Source of the DNA: Ghiorsea sp.
GTDB taxonomy: Bacteria > Pseudomonadota > Zetaproteobacteria > Mariprofundales > Mariprofundaceae
Assembly: GCA_021772875.1 (NCBI GenBank)
Contig: JAJFLD010000069.1
Span: 1 to 5,731 of the forward strand
Length of the DNA: 5,731 nucleotides
Direction of reading: 5' to 3'
Shown here: positions 1 to 5,351 of the stretch, piece by piece
How the letters are laid out: every line of letters begins with the position of its first letter
How positions within the stretch are numbered: the first letter of the stretch is position 1
Program-made: the position numbers and the translations under genes
The notes under the pieces: generated by a model
Seen by the model: the letters and a program-made list of their open reading frames with translations, nothing else
Told to the model about the DNA's origin: nothing
Databases searched by the model: none

Positions 1-198
1 CTTATGTATAAAACGCAAATGGATACAGCAAAAACAAAAGCATTATTACAATTTTTCCAATGGTGTTACACCGAAGGCGATATATTTGCGGATTATCTCG
101 ATTATGTGCCTTTACCCGATACCCCGACCACATCAATTCAAAAAGAGTGGTCACAGCTGCAAGATAAACATGGAAAAAGCATTCAAACCTTTGATTAA
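1..198 (+). CDS. pstS: Phosphate ABC transporter periplasmic substrate-binding protein PstS, C-terminal fragment (5' end outside window)
   Basis: The reading frame is open from base 1, so the gene begins upstream; 65 residues are visible before the TAA at 196-198. The stretch FFQWCYTEGDIFADYLDYVP followed by LP is the typical C-terminal signature of PstS (an FF-W-YTEG...A..L.YVPLP pattern). It forms the end of the second lobe of the periplasmic phosphate-binding protein. From family knowledge, PstS captures inorganic phosphate and hands it to the PstCAB inner-membrane transporter. The phosphate-contacting residues and the signal peptide lie outside the window. The next gene downstream is secB rather than pstC, so here pstS is either monocistronic or last in its unit. 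A Pho-regulon promoter, if any, would lie upstream of the window. The family call is fairly sure. A related solute-binding paralogue such as a PstS-like or SphX protein cannot be excluded from the tail alone. Confidence 0.85.
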   Translation, partial: LMYKTQMDTAKTKALLQFFQWCYTEGDIFADYLDYVPLPDTPTTSIQKEWSQLQDKHGKSIQTFD

Positions 199-205
199 GG
201 TTTGA
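183..205 (+). repeat. Perfect 9-bp inverted repeat spanning the pstS stop codon
   Basis: TCAAACCTT at 183-191 is exactly complementary to AAGGTTTGA at 197-205, with a 5-base loop. The TAA stop lies at the loop/right-arm junction. The stem has only three G/C pairs and is not followed by a clear T run, so it is at best an atypical transcription terminator or a 3'-end stabilising hairpin for the pstS message. An 8-base palindrome, GCTTAAGC, follows at 207-214. Confidence 0.45.
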
Positions 206-264
206 TGCTTAAGCTTAGCTGAACACTGCAATATTGTTGGTGTGTTTCAATGTATAAATAATAT

Positions 265-283
265 GAGGATGGTATGATTGATG
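265..283 (+). promoter_or_regulatory. Ribosome binding site and alternative starts of secB
   Basis: GAGG at 265-268 is the only Shine-Dalgarno-like match. It lies 9 bases before a TTG at 278 and 12 bases before an in-frame ATG at 281. Two other ATGs, at 263 and 274, are in other frames and reach stops within a few codons. The ATG at 281 gives an N-terminus starting MSNK, normal for SecB. The TTG has the better spacing but would add only one residue. Confidence 0.5.
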
Positions 284-766
284 TCAAATAAAGGAACAGA
301 TAACGCAAAAGAAGACACACCAATTTTTAGACTACAGCGTGTGTACATGAAAGATATTTCTTTTGAAAACCCCAATTCTCCTGAAGTTTTTTCGCTTTCT
401 GGTAAGCAGCCAAAAGTTGAAATGAGTTTGAGCTTGGCGCAACGTCAAGTGAATGAAGAACATTGGGAAGTATCCTTGAAAATTGGTGCTATCACACGAG
501 ATCAAGATTCAGATAAACTTTTATTTGAAATCGAAGCGGAACAAGCAGGGGTGTTTTTTATGCAACATATCCCTGAAGAACATATGCCTATGTTGCTTGA
601 GGTTGAATGCCCAACGATTATTTTCCCATACACTCGCCAAATCATAAGTCAGTTGAGTGTGGATGGAGGGTATATGCCTTTCACTTTAGAGCCTGTGAAC
701 TTCAGAGCTTTGTATGAAAATAAACTACGCAAAGCTGAAGCCGAGCCCGAACCAACACTACAATAA
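281..766 (+). CDS. secB: Protein-export chaperone SecB
   Basis: SecB is a cytosolic homotetrameric chaperone that keeps preproteins unfolded and delivers them to SecA at the Sec translocon. The 161-residue product (E. coli SecB has 155) carries the family blocks in order. LQRVYMKDISFENPNSPEVF at about residues 18-37 matches the first conserved strand. An acidic strand at 81-92 follows, then CPTIIFPYTRQIISQ at 110-124 and PFTLEPVNFRALYENKL at 133-149. D25, E29 and E85 align with the E. coli residues D20, E24 and E77 that form the acidic SecA-contact surface. The tail is short, acidic and proline-rich (AEAEPEPTLQ), as is common. I chose the ATG at 281; a TTG three bases earlier is possible. The gene lies 82 bases after pstS and converges on the minus-strand gene ending at 802. 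The usual neighbours grxC and gpsA are absent from the window. Confidence 0.97.
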   Translation: MSNKGTDNAKEDTPIFRLQRVYMKDISFENPNSPEVFSLSGKQPKVEMSLSLAQRQVNEEHWEVSLKIGAITRDQDSDKLLFEIEAEQAGVFFMQHIPEEHMPMLLEVECPTIIFPYTRQIISQLSVDGGYMPFTLEPVNFRALYENKLRKAEAEPEPTLQ

Positions 767-790
767 ATCCATTTTCGCCGATGCCTTCAA

Positions 791-823
791 TTGGTTAGGT
801 GTTAAGTTTTTTCGCCCAACCAA
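791..823. terminator. Imperfect hairpin between the convergent secB and methyltransferase-fold genes (possible bidirectional terminator)
   Basis: TTGGTT at 791-796 pairs with AACCAA at 818-823. The stem continues through an A/C mismatch, two G-C pairs, one wobble and a final G-C pair (arms 791-801 and 813-823). The loop, 802-812, contains the stop codon of the minus-strand gene and a six-T run. It sits exactly where two convergent genes meet. However, no T run follows the stem on either strand, so it does not fit the classical intrinsic terminator model. It could instead act as a transcription block or an RNA-stabilising 3' structure. Confidence 0.35.
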
Positions 824-1473
824 ACCATATGTTTGCTACCCTTTTTACCAAAAGCGCGACATGGAATTTCTTTGGTTTTAAAGCCTGCTTGAATCATGCG
901 TTTGGTAAAACGAGGTTCAGGAAATGCAGACCAAACACCAAGCATGCCATGAAGCCGCAGGGCTAGCATTGAAGCCTTTAAACCATTCAAGCTATATAAA
1001 GCGCCGTTTTCTTGGCGTGTTAAACCTTCAGGGCCATTATCCACATCAAGCAGAATAGCATCAAAGTTTTGTTTTTCGTGTCTGATAAGTTCTGCAACAT
1101 CACCTTGATAAATGCTAACGCGACTATCTTTGAGTGGGTGATCGGCAAGGGCTGAGAGGTGTGTTTGGTTCCATTGGATGACTTCAGGTACAAGTTCAGC
1201 AACGACGATTTCAGCATCGTTACCCAAATGTTTTAAAGCTTCAGCTAGGGTGAAACCCATGCCCAAACCACCAATTAAAACACGGGTTTTGGCTTTGTGC
1301 CGCAGATGTTTGCAGCCAAGCTCGGCCAATACATCTTCAGAACTGTGCATACGACTATTCATCAATTCTGAATACCCTGTTTTGATGGAGTATTCATCAC
1401 CACGTCGGTAAAGCTTCATATCATTGGCAATGCCTTGCACGCTTGTGCTGGCCAATAATTCCCAAGCTCTCAT
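802..1473 (-). CDS. Spermidine-synthase-like protein (Rossmann methyltransferase fold, no N-terminal barrel)
   Basis: The 223-residue product has the nucleotide-binding core of the spermidine synthase/methyltransferase superfamily. A glycine loop, VLIGGLGMGF, lies at 65-74. The acidic residue ending strand 2 is E93, in AELVPEVIQWN. The pocket motif GDVAELI is at 124-130 and the strand-4 motif DAILLDVDNGPEGLT at 138-152. Genuine SpeE proteins are about 280 residues, start with a small beta-strand domain and carry GGGDGG with a catalytic aspartate in a YDVIIxD motif. Here the N-terminal domain is shortened to about 60 residues and the loop is GGLGMG. Polyamine synthesis is therefore not supported; an S-adenosylmethionine-binding fold is. 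Proteins like this are often annotated simply as spermidine synthase. The start ATG at 1473 has GAG six bases upstream, a weak binding site. It lies 81 bases downstream of the TerB gene on the same strand and could be a third operon gene. The fold is confident; the substrate is unknown. Confidence 0.8.
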   Translation of the reverse strand: MRAWELLASTSVQGIANDMKLYRRGDEYSIKTGYSELMNSRMHSSEDVLAELGCKHLRHKAKTRVLIGGLGMGFTLAEALKHLGNDAEIVVAELVPEVIQWNQTHLSALADHPLKDSRVSIYQGDVAELIRHEKQNFDAILLDVDNGPEGLTRQENGALYSLNGLKASMLALRLHGMLGVWSAFPEPRFTKRMIQAGFKTKEIPCRAFGKKGSKHMVWLGEKT

Positions 1474-1538
1474 AACCTGCTCGTTATGTTTATGATGAAA
1501 TTAGGATGAGAACGATTGATAAACCTTTGGGGTGACCA

Positions 1539-1560
1539 TAAAAAAAGCTGCATTTTAGCT
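1539..1560 (-). terminator. Weak intrinsic terminator candidate after the TerB-family gene
   Basis: On the minus strand AGCT (1560-1557) and AGCT (1549-1546) can pair across a 7-base loop and run directly into seven T residues. The stem is only four base pairs, so termination would be partial at best. Its position, overlapping the TerB stop codon at 1555-1557, fits the end of an S4-TerB transcript with possible read-through to the next gene. Confidence 0.3.
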
Positions 1561-2004
1561 GATAGACTCACGGGCATCAATTTTGGCTTGGATAAATTCG
1601 CCATGGTATATGCCAATAAGTTTGGCAATGCGGCGGATCAATTGCTCTTCAAAAGGATCAACCTCCCCATCTACCATAGCAATTTGCCATAATTCAGTTA
1701 AAAATTGAATGCGTTCTTGGGTATTGTAAAAATTGATGATTTGTTGGGTAAATTGATGTGAATCTGTTGCTTTTGCATTGGCTTCTTTGGCCTTTTTGAT
1801 CAGCGTATCAACCGCTTCGCCAGAAAGGTTGAAGCGTTTTTCAAGGGCTTGGAAGATAACATGGCGTTCAGAAGCTTCGGTTTTGCCATCAATGTTCATC
1901 ACTTGAACCATCACAGCAGTCACGGCAAGTGAAATATCATCTTTTTCATGGTCATTATTATTGGTTTTATCGCCCATCAATAAGGCTTTGAGTTTCTTTA
2001 ACAT
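1555..2004 (-). CDS. TerB-family protein (COG4103-type)
   Basis: The 149-residue soluble alpha-helical product carries the two-fold acidic pattern of the TerB family. The first motif is NIDGKTEASERHVI at about 37-50; the second, nearly repeated, is MVDGEVDPFEEQLIRRIAKL at about 110-129. The paired DG(K/E)x(D/E)xxE motifs (D39, E43, E46 and D112, D116, E119) are those that bind divalent metal in characterised TerB domains. The N-terminus is a short basic helix (MLKKLKALL) and a charged Asn/Asp linker to about residue 23. I set the start at the ATG at 2004 because GAAGGG stands 8 bases upstream. A longer open frame to 2073 has an implausible N-terminus and would run into the S4 gene. TerB domains were named from tellurite resistance clusters, but stand-alone members of this type are general and of unknown function, and no other ter genes are present. 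The gene follows the S4 protein gene by 16 bases and is probably cotranscribed with it. Confidence 0.85.
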   Translation of the reverse strand: MLKKLKALLMGDKTNNNDHEKDDISLAVTAVMVQVMNIDGKTEASERHVIFQALEKRFNLSGEAVDTLIKKAKEANAKATDSHQFTQQIINFYNTQERIQFLTELWQIAMVDGEVDPFEEQLIRRIAKLIGIYHGEFIQAKIDARESIS

Positions 2005-2012
2005 AGCTGTTG

Positions 2013-2018
2013 CCCTTC
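2013..2018 (-). promoter_or_regulatory. Ribosome binding site that fixes the TerB-family start
   Basis: On the minus strand GAAGGG (2018-2013) stands 8 bases before the ATG at 2004-2002. It lies in the 16-base gap after the S4 gene's stop codon (2023-2021). This supports translation from 2004 rather than from the upstream codons of the same open frame. Confidence 0.7.
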
Positions 2019-2020
2019 TT

Positions 2021-2236
2021 TTAAGTTTTGAGTGTGATGTTGAGCTCTTCGCCTGCAAAACTAATTTTATCACCCGCGAGAATTTTTTTGCGTTTTTGTG
2101 TTTCTACAACGCCATTGAGCAACACTAGGCCTTCGGCAATCACATGTTTGGCTTCACCACCACTTGCTACCAATCCCTCAAACTTTAAGATTTTATAAAG
2201 CTCTGTGGGTTCACTTGAAATTTCAACTTCGCGCAT
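2021..2236 (-). CDS. Small S4-domain RNA-binding protein (YbcJ family)
   Basis: The 71-residue product is a single S4 RNA-binding domain with a short N-terminal strand. The core KILKFEGLVASGGEAKHVIA at about 15-34 continues into EGLVLLNGVVETQKRKKILAGDKISF (35-60). This is the pattern of YbcJ-type proteins (LLKxxGLVxSGGxAKxxIAEGxVxVNGxVETRKRxKLxxGD). The basic run QKRKK and the SGG-AK helix make the RNA-facing surface. YbcJ in E. coli has an S4-like structure; its RNA partner is not settled as far as I know. The start ATG at 2236 has AGAGG about 11 bases upstream, a slightly long spacing. The gene heads the minus-strand unit with the TerB gene, 110 bases from the divergent methyltransferase gene. 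Family assignment is secure; role in ribosome or RNA metabolism is inference. Confidence 0.9.
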   Translation of the reverse strand: MREVEISSEPTELYKILKFEGLVASGGEAKHVIAEGLVLLNGVVETQKRKKILAGDKISFAGEELNITLKT

Positions 2237-2290
2237 AAAATAAAATACCTCTGGCCGCGTAGGCTAAAACAAATGTCCAGCAACGCACGC

Positions 2291-2319
2291 TTTTTAGTCG
2301 ATTCTCTTCATGTTATGAT
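2291..2319 (+). promoter_or_regulatory. Extended -10 promoter candidate for the membrane methyltransferase gene
   Basis: TGTTATGAT at 2311-2319 matches an extended -10 element (TG, one base, then TATGAT at 2314-2319). A poor -35-like TTTTTA lies at 2291-2296 with a 17-base spacer. Transcription would begin near 2326, giving a short leader that includes AAGGAG at 2335-2340, six bases before the ATG at 2347. Confidence 0.45.
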
Positions 2320-2346
2320 TATGGCTTTAGAAAAAAGGAGATATGT

Positions 2347-3075
2347 ATGGCTTGGCATCATCATAGCGCATTGCAAGAGAGTTGGGGGCGCTTGTTTGGG
2401 CTGTTTACCTTTGGTTTTTTTCTGTTGCGACAGCTACTACCAGAATCAATGGGTGGTATGTACCCTGGTTTTAGCGATACCCTTATTTTTACACGCTGGT
2501 GCCTTGTCACTTTTCTGTTTGTGCTCTTTTTTCATGCATATCTCAAGCGCACACCAGCTCTAGCTTTGGCCAATCGCCCCATAGAAGTGTTATTGCCCCT
2601 AATCTGTGCGCCACTTCCTATTGTGATGATTGTGTTGTGCCAGCTTTATGACCAACACGGTTGGGCACATGATGTGATGGTGGACTTGGGCCTTCAACGG
2701 TTGTTTGCGCCATGGTTTGAAACCCATAGTAGCACACGTTGGGGTTTGTTGATTATGGCGATTGGTGAAGTGATTACCATTGTTGGCATGTGGCATTTGC
2801 GTTCATCATTCAGCATTTTCACTGAAGCAAGAGCCCTTGTTCGCTCAGGGTTATATCGTTATATACGTCACCCTTTGTATTTGGGCGAAATCATATCGGT
2901 ATGGGGTTTTGCTGTGGTTGTACCCAACACACTTACCATGGTGAGTGCGGGCAGCTTTAGTGTATTGCAAATTTGGCGTGCCAAATTAGAAGAAGCAAAA
3001 CTTTTACAGGCACATCCTGAGTACAAAAACCTACAGCAAGCCACAGGTTTTTTACTGCCTAAATTATACAAATAA
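2347..3075 (+). CDS. Integral-membrane methyltransferase of the isoprenylcysteine carboxyl / phospholipid methyltransferase (ICMT/PEMT) type
   Basis: The 242-residue protein is strongly hydrophobic, with about five membrane segments near residues 14-30, 46-66, 80-101, 130-150 and 181-205. The C-terminal third carries the family signature: RSGLYRYIRHPLYLGEI at 166-182, then RAKLEEAKLL at 211-220, HPEY at 223-226 and a closing aromatic/basic tail. In characterised ICMT relatives the RHP-Y-G motif and the EE pair line the cofactor site in the membrane. Prokaryotic members methylate small lipophilic or phenolic substrates or lipids, and the acceptor here cannot be read from sequence. The start is well fixed by AAGGAG six bases upstream; a nearer ATG at 2343 is out of frame and stops after seven codons. 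The gene is divergent from the S4 gene and converges with the pseudouridine synthase. The name NnrU-like or generic methyltransferase would also fit; no denitrification genes are present. Confidence 0.85.
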   Translation: MAWHHHSALQESWGRLFGLFTFGFFLLRQLLPESMGGMYPGFSDTLIFTRWCLVTFLFVLFFHAYLKRTPALALANRPIEVLLPLICAPLPIVMIVLCQLYDQHGWAHDVMVDLGLQRLFAPWFETHSSTRWGLLIMAIGEVITIVGMWHLRSSFSIFTEARALVRSGLYRYIRHPLYLGEIISVWGFAVVVPNTLTMVSAGSFSVLQIWRAKLEEAKLLQAHPEYKNLQQATGFLLPKLYK

Positions 3076-3089
3076 AAACAAACGTTTTT
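3074..3089. terminator. AT-rich inverted repeat between convergent genes
   Basis: AAAAAC at 3074-3079 and GTTTTT at 3084-3089 can pair across a 4-base loop, in the 14-base gap between the two convergent stop codons. A run of seven T follows on the plus strand and an A/T run on the minus strand. With a single G-C pair the stem is unstable, so an intrinsic terminator function is only weakly supported. Confidence 0.25.
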
Positions 3090-4022
3090 TTATGATGATT
3101 CAAGTTGCCATGCTGCTAAACGTTGTTGGGATTTAAAGTTGAATTGTATGCCTGACACAGGGTCTGTGAAAGCAAGACTTTTAGCCAAAAGTTGAAGCGG
3201 TTGTTTATAATCGACATTTTGAGTTTCAGGTTGCAGTTGTGGATAGAATTTATCATGCAAAATTTGGGAACCAATCAAACCCATATGCAAGCGAAGTTGG
3301 TGTGTTTTTCCGGTGATGGGGGAGAGTAAGAAATGGCCAAGGGTGTCATTTTTTGCCAACAGCTTAATGGATGAGCGGGCATTGATTTTACCCGCCACAT
3401 TATGATGTAATATCCACTCACCACTGGCTTCAATGCGGCTCTCTACCAACCATTGGTTGCGATTTTCATCTGTAGGTAAGCTGGCTACAGCTTGGTATTG
3501 TTTGTCGATGCGTCCTTCACTAAACAAGGCATAATAATCTTTACGTTTCTCAGGCCGTTTACAAAATAAAACTAGCCCCGCTGTAGCACGATCTAAGCGG
3601 TGCACACTGACCAAGGCTGGATTGCTTGTACGCTGCATCAAGCGGTGTAATAAACATTCATTTACTGCCGTTCCAGTAGGGGTGACGGGAAGAAAATGGG
3701 GTTTGTCGGCAAGCAAGATGTTGTCATCTTCATAAAGAATATGCTCTTGAAAGGGTATACGTGGCTCTGCTTTAACTTCGCGGAAATATTGCAATCGTGC
3801 ATTAATACGATATGGCGTGGATAAAATGACAACACGGCCTTCTTCATCAAATATTTTATCTGTTTGTAAACACTCCACCCAAACATCACGACCCACACGA
3901 GGAAAATGAGCTTCCAAAAAATCAAGTAATGATGGCAACGGCTGGGGTAATCGCGGCAGCGTGATATAAGATGGCTTGGGCGCACAGCTGTTCAGAATGT
4001 AGTGGTCAGGATTTAAAAACAT
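3090..4022 (-). CDS. RluA-family pseudouridine synthase
   Basis: The enzyme converts uridine to pseudouridine in rRNA or tRNA. The 310-residue product has the RluA catalytic signature HRLDRATAGL at 141-150, with D144 the predicted nucleophile. ILYEDDNILLADKPHFLPVTPTG at about 95-117 is the strand with the K-P-x-x-x-x-x-P motif. KTHQLRLHMGLIGSQILHD at 239-257 is the late (K/R)xHQ(I/L)R(L/V)H motif. An N-terminal region of about 85 residues (LPSLLDFLEAHFPRVGRDVW, ending in a PYRINARLQYFREV segment) resembles the reduced S4-like part typical of one RluA subgroup. That subgroup, found in gamma-proteobacteria and relatives, is distinct from RluC/RluD and carries the HFLPVTPTG version of the strand. 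The exact target base is not evident. The start ATG at 4022 has no Shine-Dalgarno match, yet no later Met precedes residue 129, so this start or a nearby GTG is needed. It converges with the membrane methyltransferase gene, 14 bases apart, and is divergent from the PilZ gene. Confidence 0.93.
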   Translation of the reverse strand: MFLNPDHYILNSCAPKPSYITLPRLPQPLPSLLDFLEAHFPRVGRDVWVECLQTDKIFDEEGRVVILSTPYRINARLQYFREVKAEPRIPFQEHILYEDDNILLADKPHFLPVTPTGTAVNECLLHRLMQRTSNPALVSVHRLDRATAGLVLFCKRPEKRKDYYALFSEGRIDKQYQAVASLPTDENRNQWLVESRIEASGEWILHHNVAGKINARSSIKLLAKNDTLGHFLLSPITGKTHQLRLHMGLIGSQILHDKFYPQLQPETQNVDYKQPLQLLAKSLAFTDPVSGIQFNFKSQQRLAAWQLESS

Positions 4023-4069
4023 GCAGCAAAACTAATGCAAAGGTGGGGGGGATAATCAAACTTAAGGCT

Positions 4070-4081
4070 TCAAACGTTTGA
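4070..4081. repeat. 12-bp perfect palindrome in the divergent intergenic region, with a nearby G7 run
   Basis: TCAAACGTTTGA at 4070-4081 is a perfect palindrome. A half-site copy, TCAAAC, occurs at 4056-4061, and a second palindrome, TTGATCAA, lies at 4086-4093. In RNA the arms could extend with two wobbles to 4064-4087. A run of seven G (4045-4051) lies between the palindrome and the minus-strand start codon at 4022. The region could hold an operator for the divergent pair, but no known regulator's site is recognised. Confidence 0.45.
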
Positions 4082-4126
4082 GGTCTTGATCAATGCGTCG
4101 ATGATTTGTGTCCATCCGCTGAATTT

Positions 4127-5296
4127 ATGGTGTGTGTAACTAACTTGGCTCAAAACCTGCTTCCACTCTATTTTAAGGTGTTTTTTAAACGCATAAAAAT
4201 AGAGCTCAATGGGGATAATGTGGCCCAAGATTCAGGCGCAAAAGCCAAAGACACAGCAATATTGTTCACCCTTGAGGCTAAACAGAAGCTACAAGAAAAT
4301 TTGCCGCGCATTCTTTTTCGTGCATCTGAACAAAGTGTGGAAACACTTATGGAAGCTATTTTAAAAGCAGACATACCTGATTTGTCGCTTGCTGCACAAT
4401 TGTTAAGTGAAAAATGCAGTATCAATGAAATACTTATGGCATTGCTTTATTGTAGAAGTGTGGCTTTAGGATTGGATGAGCAGTCGCTTCATCAGGGAAA
4501 CAATGCCAATGTAAAAAAAATGCTCCTTTATTTTGATCGGTTTACGGTATGGGTGACGAAAGCTTTAGAAGAAAAACATAGCCTCGAATGGAAGCAGCTC
4601 CAGGCGCAACTTCTGCAAGAAAAGTATCAACATCGATTAAGTCGGGCAGTGCATGCTTGGAGTAAAGACAAGCAAGTAACCATATACAACTACTATAAAG
4701 AAATGCCTGTTTCGGCAGTGCTGACACTATTAAAAGTGGAGACGAATAGCCTTACTGTAAAAAGGAATAAGGATTTGAGTGCTGTATTTGTAGCCTCTGA
4801 GCAACACAATAAAGCGTTGATACGGATGCCAAACAGTGAGTTTTGTTTAGAGCTGATTGTAGAAGATGCCATGCGTGAAACCATTCATCTGCGTTATGGC
4901 AAGTTTATCCTGCTTGATAAAGAGAAGCGACGAGATATTCGTGTTTTGGCAGAAGCTTCGATGCAGGCGACATTAATAGGCCCTGAGCTTGAAAAATTGC
5001 CATGCCATATCACCGACCTCTCTGCATCAGGTCTAGGCCTTTCTTTTCAACAAGAAATATTTTGCCAAGTGGGGGATGCTTATGCTTTTTCATTATGGAA
5101 TCAGGGCATGAAAACCACGGGCAAAGGATTTGTTGCATGGCTGAAAAATACTGATGGCCATTGCACTTTGGGTTTATCATTGGAATATGATCAGCTTAGC
5201 CATCATCGCTTAAGCCGAGAAGTTTTACGCAGAACAAAAGCTATTCTGCTTGAGCTCAAGCTTCATGGTACACCGGATTGTCTTCTAGCATACTAA
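4127..5296 (+). CDS. PilZ-domain cyclic di-GMP receptor with a helical N-terminal domain
   Basis: The product (389 residues from ATG 4127) ends in a PilZ domain with both cyclic di-GMP motifs: the RxxxR box RRDIR at 268-272, and D297, S299, G302 in DLSASGLGL (D/NxSxxG). The barrel continues through FVAWLKN and TLGLSLEY to about 355, and a C-terminal helix follows. Residues about 183-263 (from YNYYKEMPVSAVLTLLKVE) precede the RxxxR box like the YcgR/PilZN half of flagellar-brake proteins. Residues about 38-178 form a separate all-helical region (LEAKQKLQENLPRIL, SINEILMALLYCRSVALGL, LYFDRFTVWVTKALEE). This resembles small sensor or RsbR-type N-terminal helical domains, but I cannot assign it. 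There is no signal peptide or clear membrane segment. The start is uncertain. Codons from 4127 to 4219 look less coding-like, and GTG 4220 is at least as plausible, giving MAQDSGAKAKD and 358 residues; TTG 4106 is also open. Likely role: adjusting motility, adhesion or another output to cyclic di-GMP. Confidence 0.9.
   Translation: MVCVTNLAQNLLPLYFKVFFKRIKIELNGDNVAQDSGAKAKDTAILFTLEAKQKLQENLPRILFRASEQSVETLMEAILKADIPDLSLAAQLLSEKCSINEILMALLYCRSVALGLDEQSLHQGNNANVKKMLLYFDRFTVWVTKALEEKHSLEWKQLQAQLLQEKYQHRLSRAVHAWSKDKQVTIYNYYKEMPVSAVLTLLKVETNSLTVKRNKDLSAVFVASEQHNKALIRMPNSEFCLELIVEDAMRETIHLRYGKFILLDKEKRRDIRVLAEASMQATLIGPELEKLPCHITDLSASGLGLSFQQEIFCQVGDAYAFSLWNQGMKTTGKGFVAWLKNTDGHCTLGLSLEYDQLSHHRLSREVLRRTKAILLELKLHGTPDCLLAY
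4145..4174 (+). promoter_or_regulatory. Possible promoter of the PilZ gene
   Basis: TTGGCT (4145-4150) and TATTTT (4169-4174) are 18 bases apart, four of six matches each to the sigma-70 consensus. If used, transcription would start near 4181, downstream of the ATG at 4127. Translation would then have to begin at the GTG at 4220, which has GGGG five bases upstream. The evidence is suggestive only. Confidence 0.3.
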
Positions 5297-5351
5297 ACAC
5301 ACATCAGGCTTTTTGCTTGGCGTATAAACAATCATCAACTAAACTAACAAC

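Noticed and set aside
253..258. TATAAA as a -10 element for secB
   Set aside because: No acceptable -35 at 16-18 bases; TTGTTG at 234-239 is only 13 bases away, so the promoter cannot be supported.
1178..1411. Plus-strand 77-codon open frame opposite the spermidine-synthase-like gene
   Set aside because: It is antisense to a gene with recognisable motifs, has no ribosome site, and its composition is typical of a reverse-strand shadow.
1555..2004. A tellurite resistance locus
   Set aside because: Only a TerB-like domain is present; terC, terD, terE or tehAB genes are absent, and stand-alone TerB proteins are common without such a role.
2005..2073. N-terminal extension of the TerB-family gene overlapping the S4 gene
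   Set aside because: The ribosome site at 2013-2018 points to the ATG at 2004, and the extra residues (Ser/Lys-rich) are not TerB-like.
2273..2563. Plus-strand open frame of 96 codons overlapping the start of the membrane methyltransferase gene
   Set aside because: It lies in another frame over a gene with clear family motifs and a strong ribosome site; its Cys/Leu/Phe-rich product is a shadow translation.
4056..4093. CRISPR-like or integration-site repeats
   Set aside because: The repeated words are 6-12 bases, not a regular repeat-spacer array, and no cas gene, integrase or tRNA is nearby.
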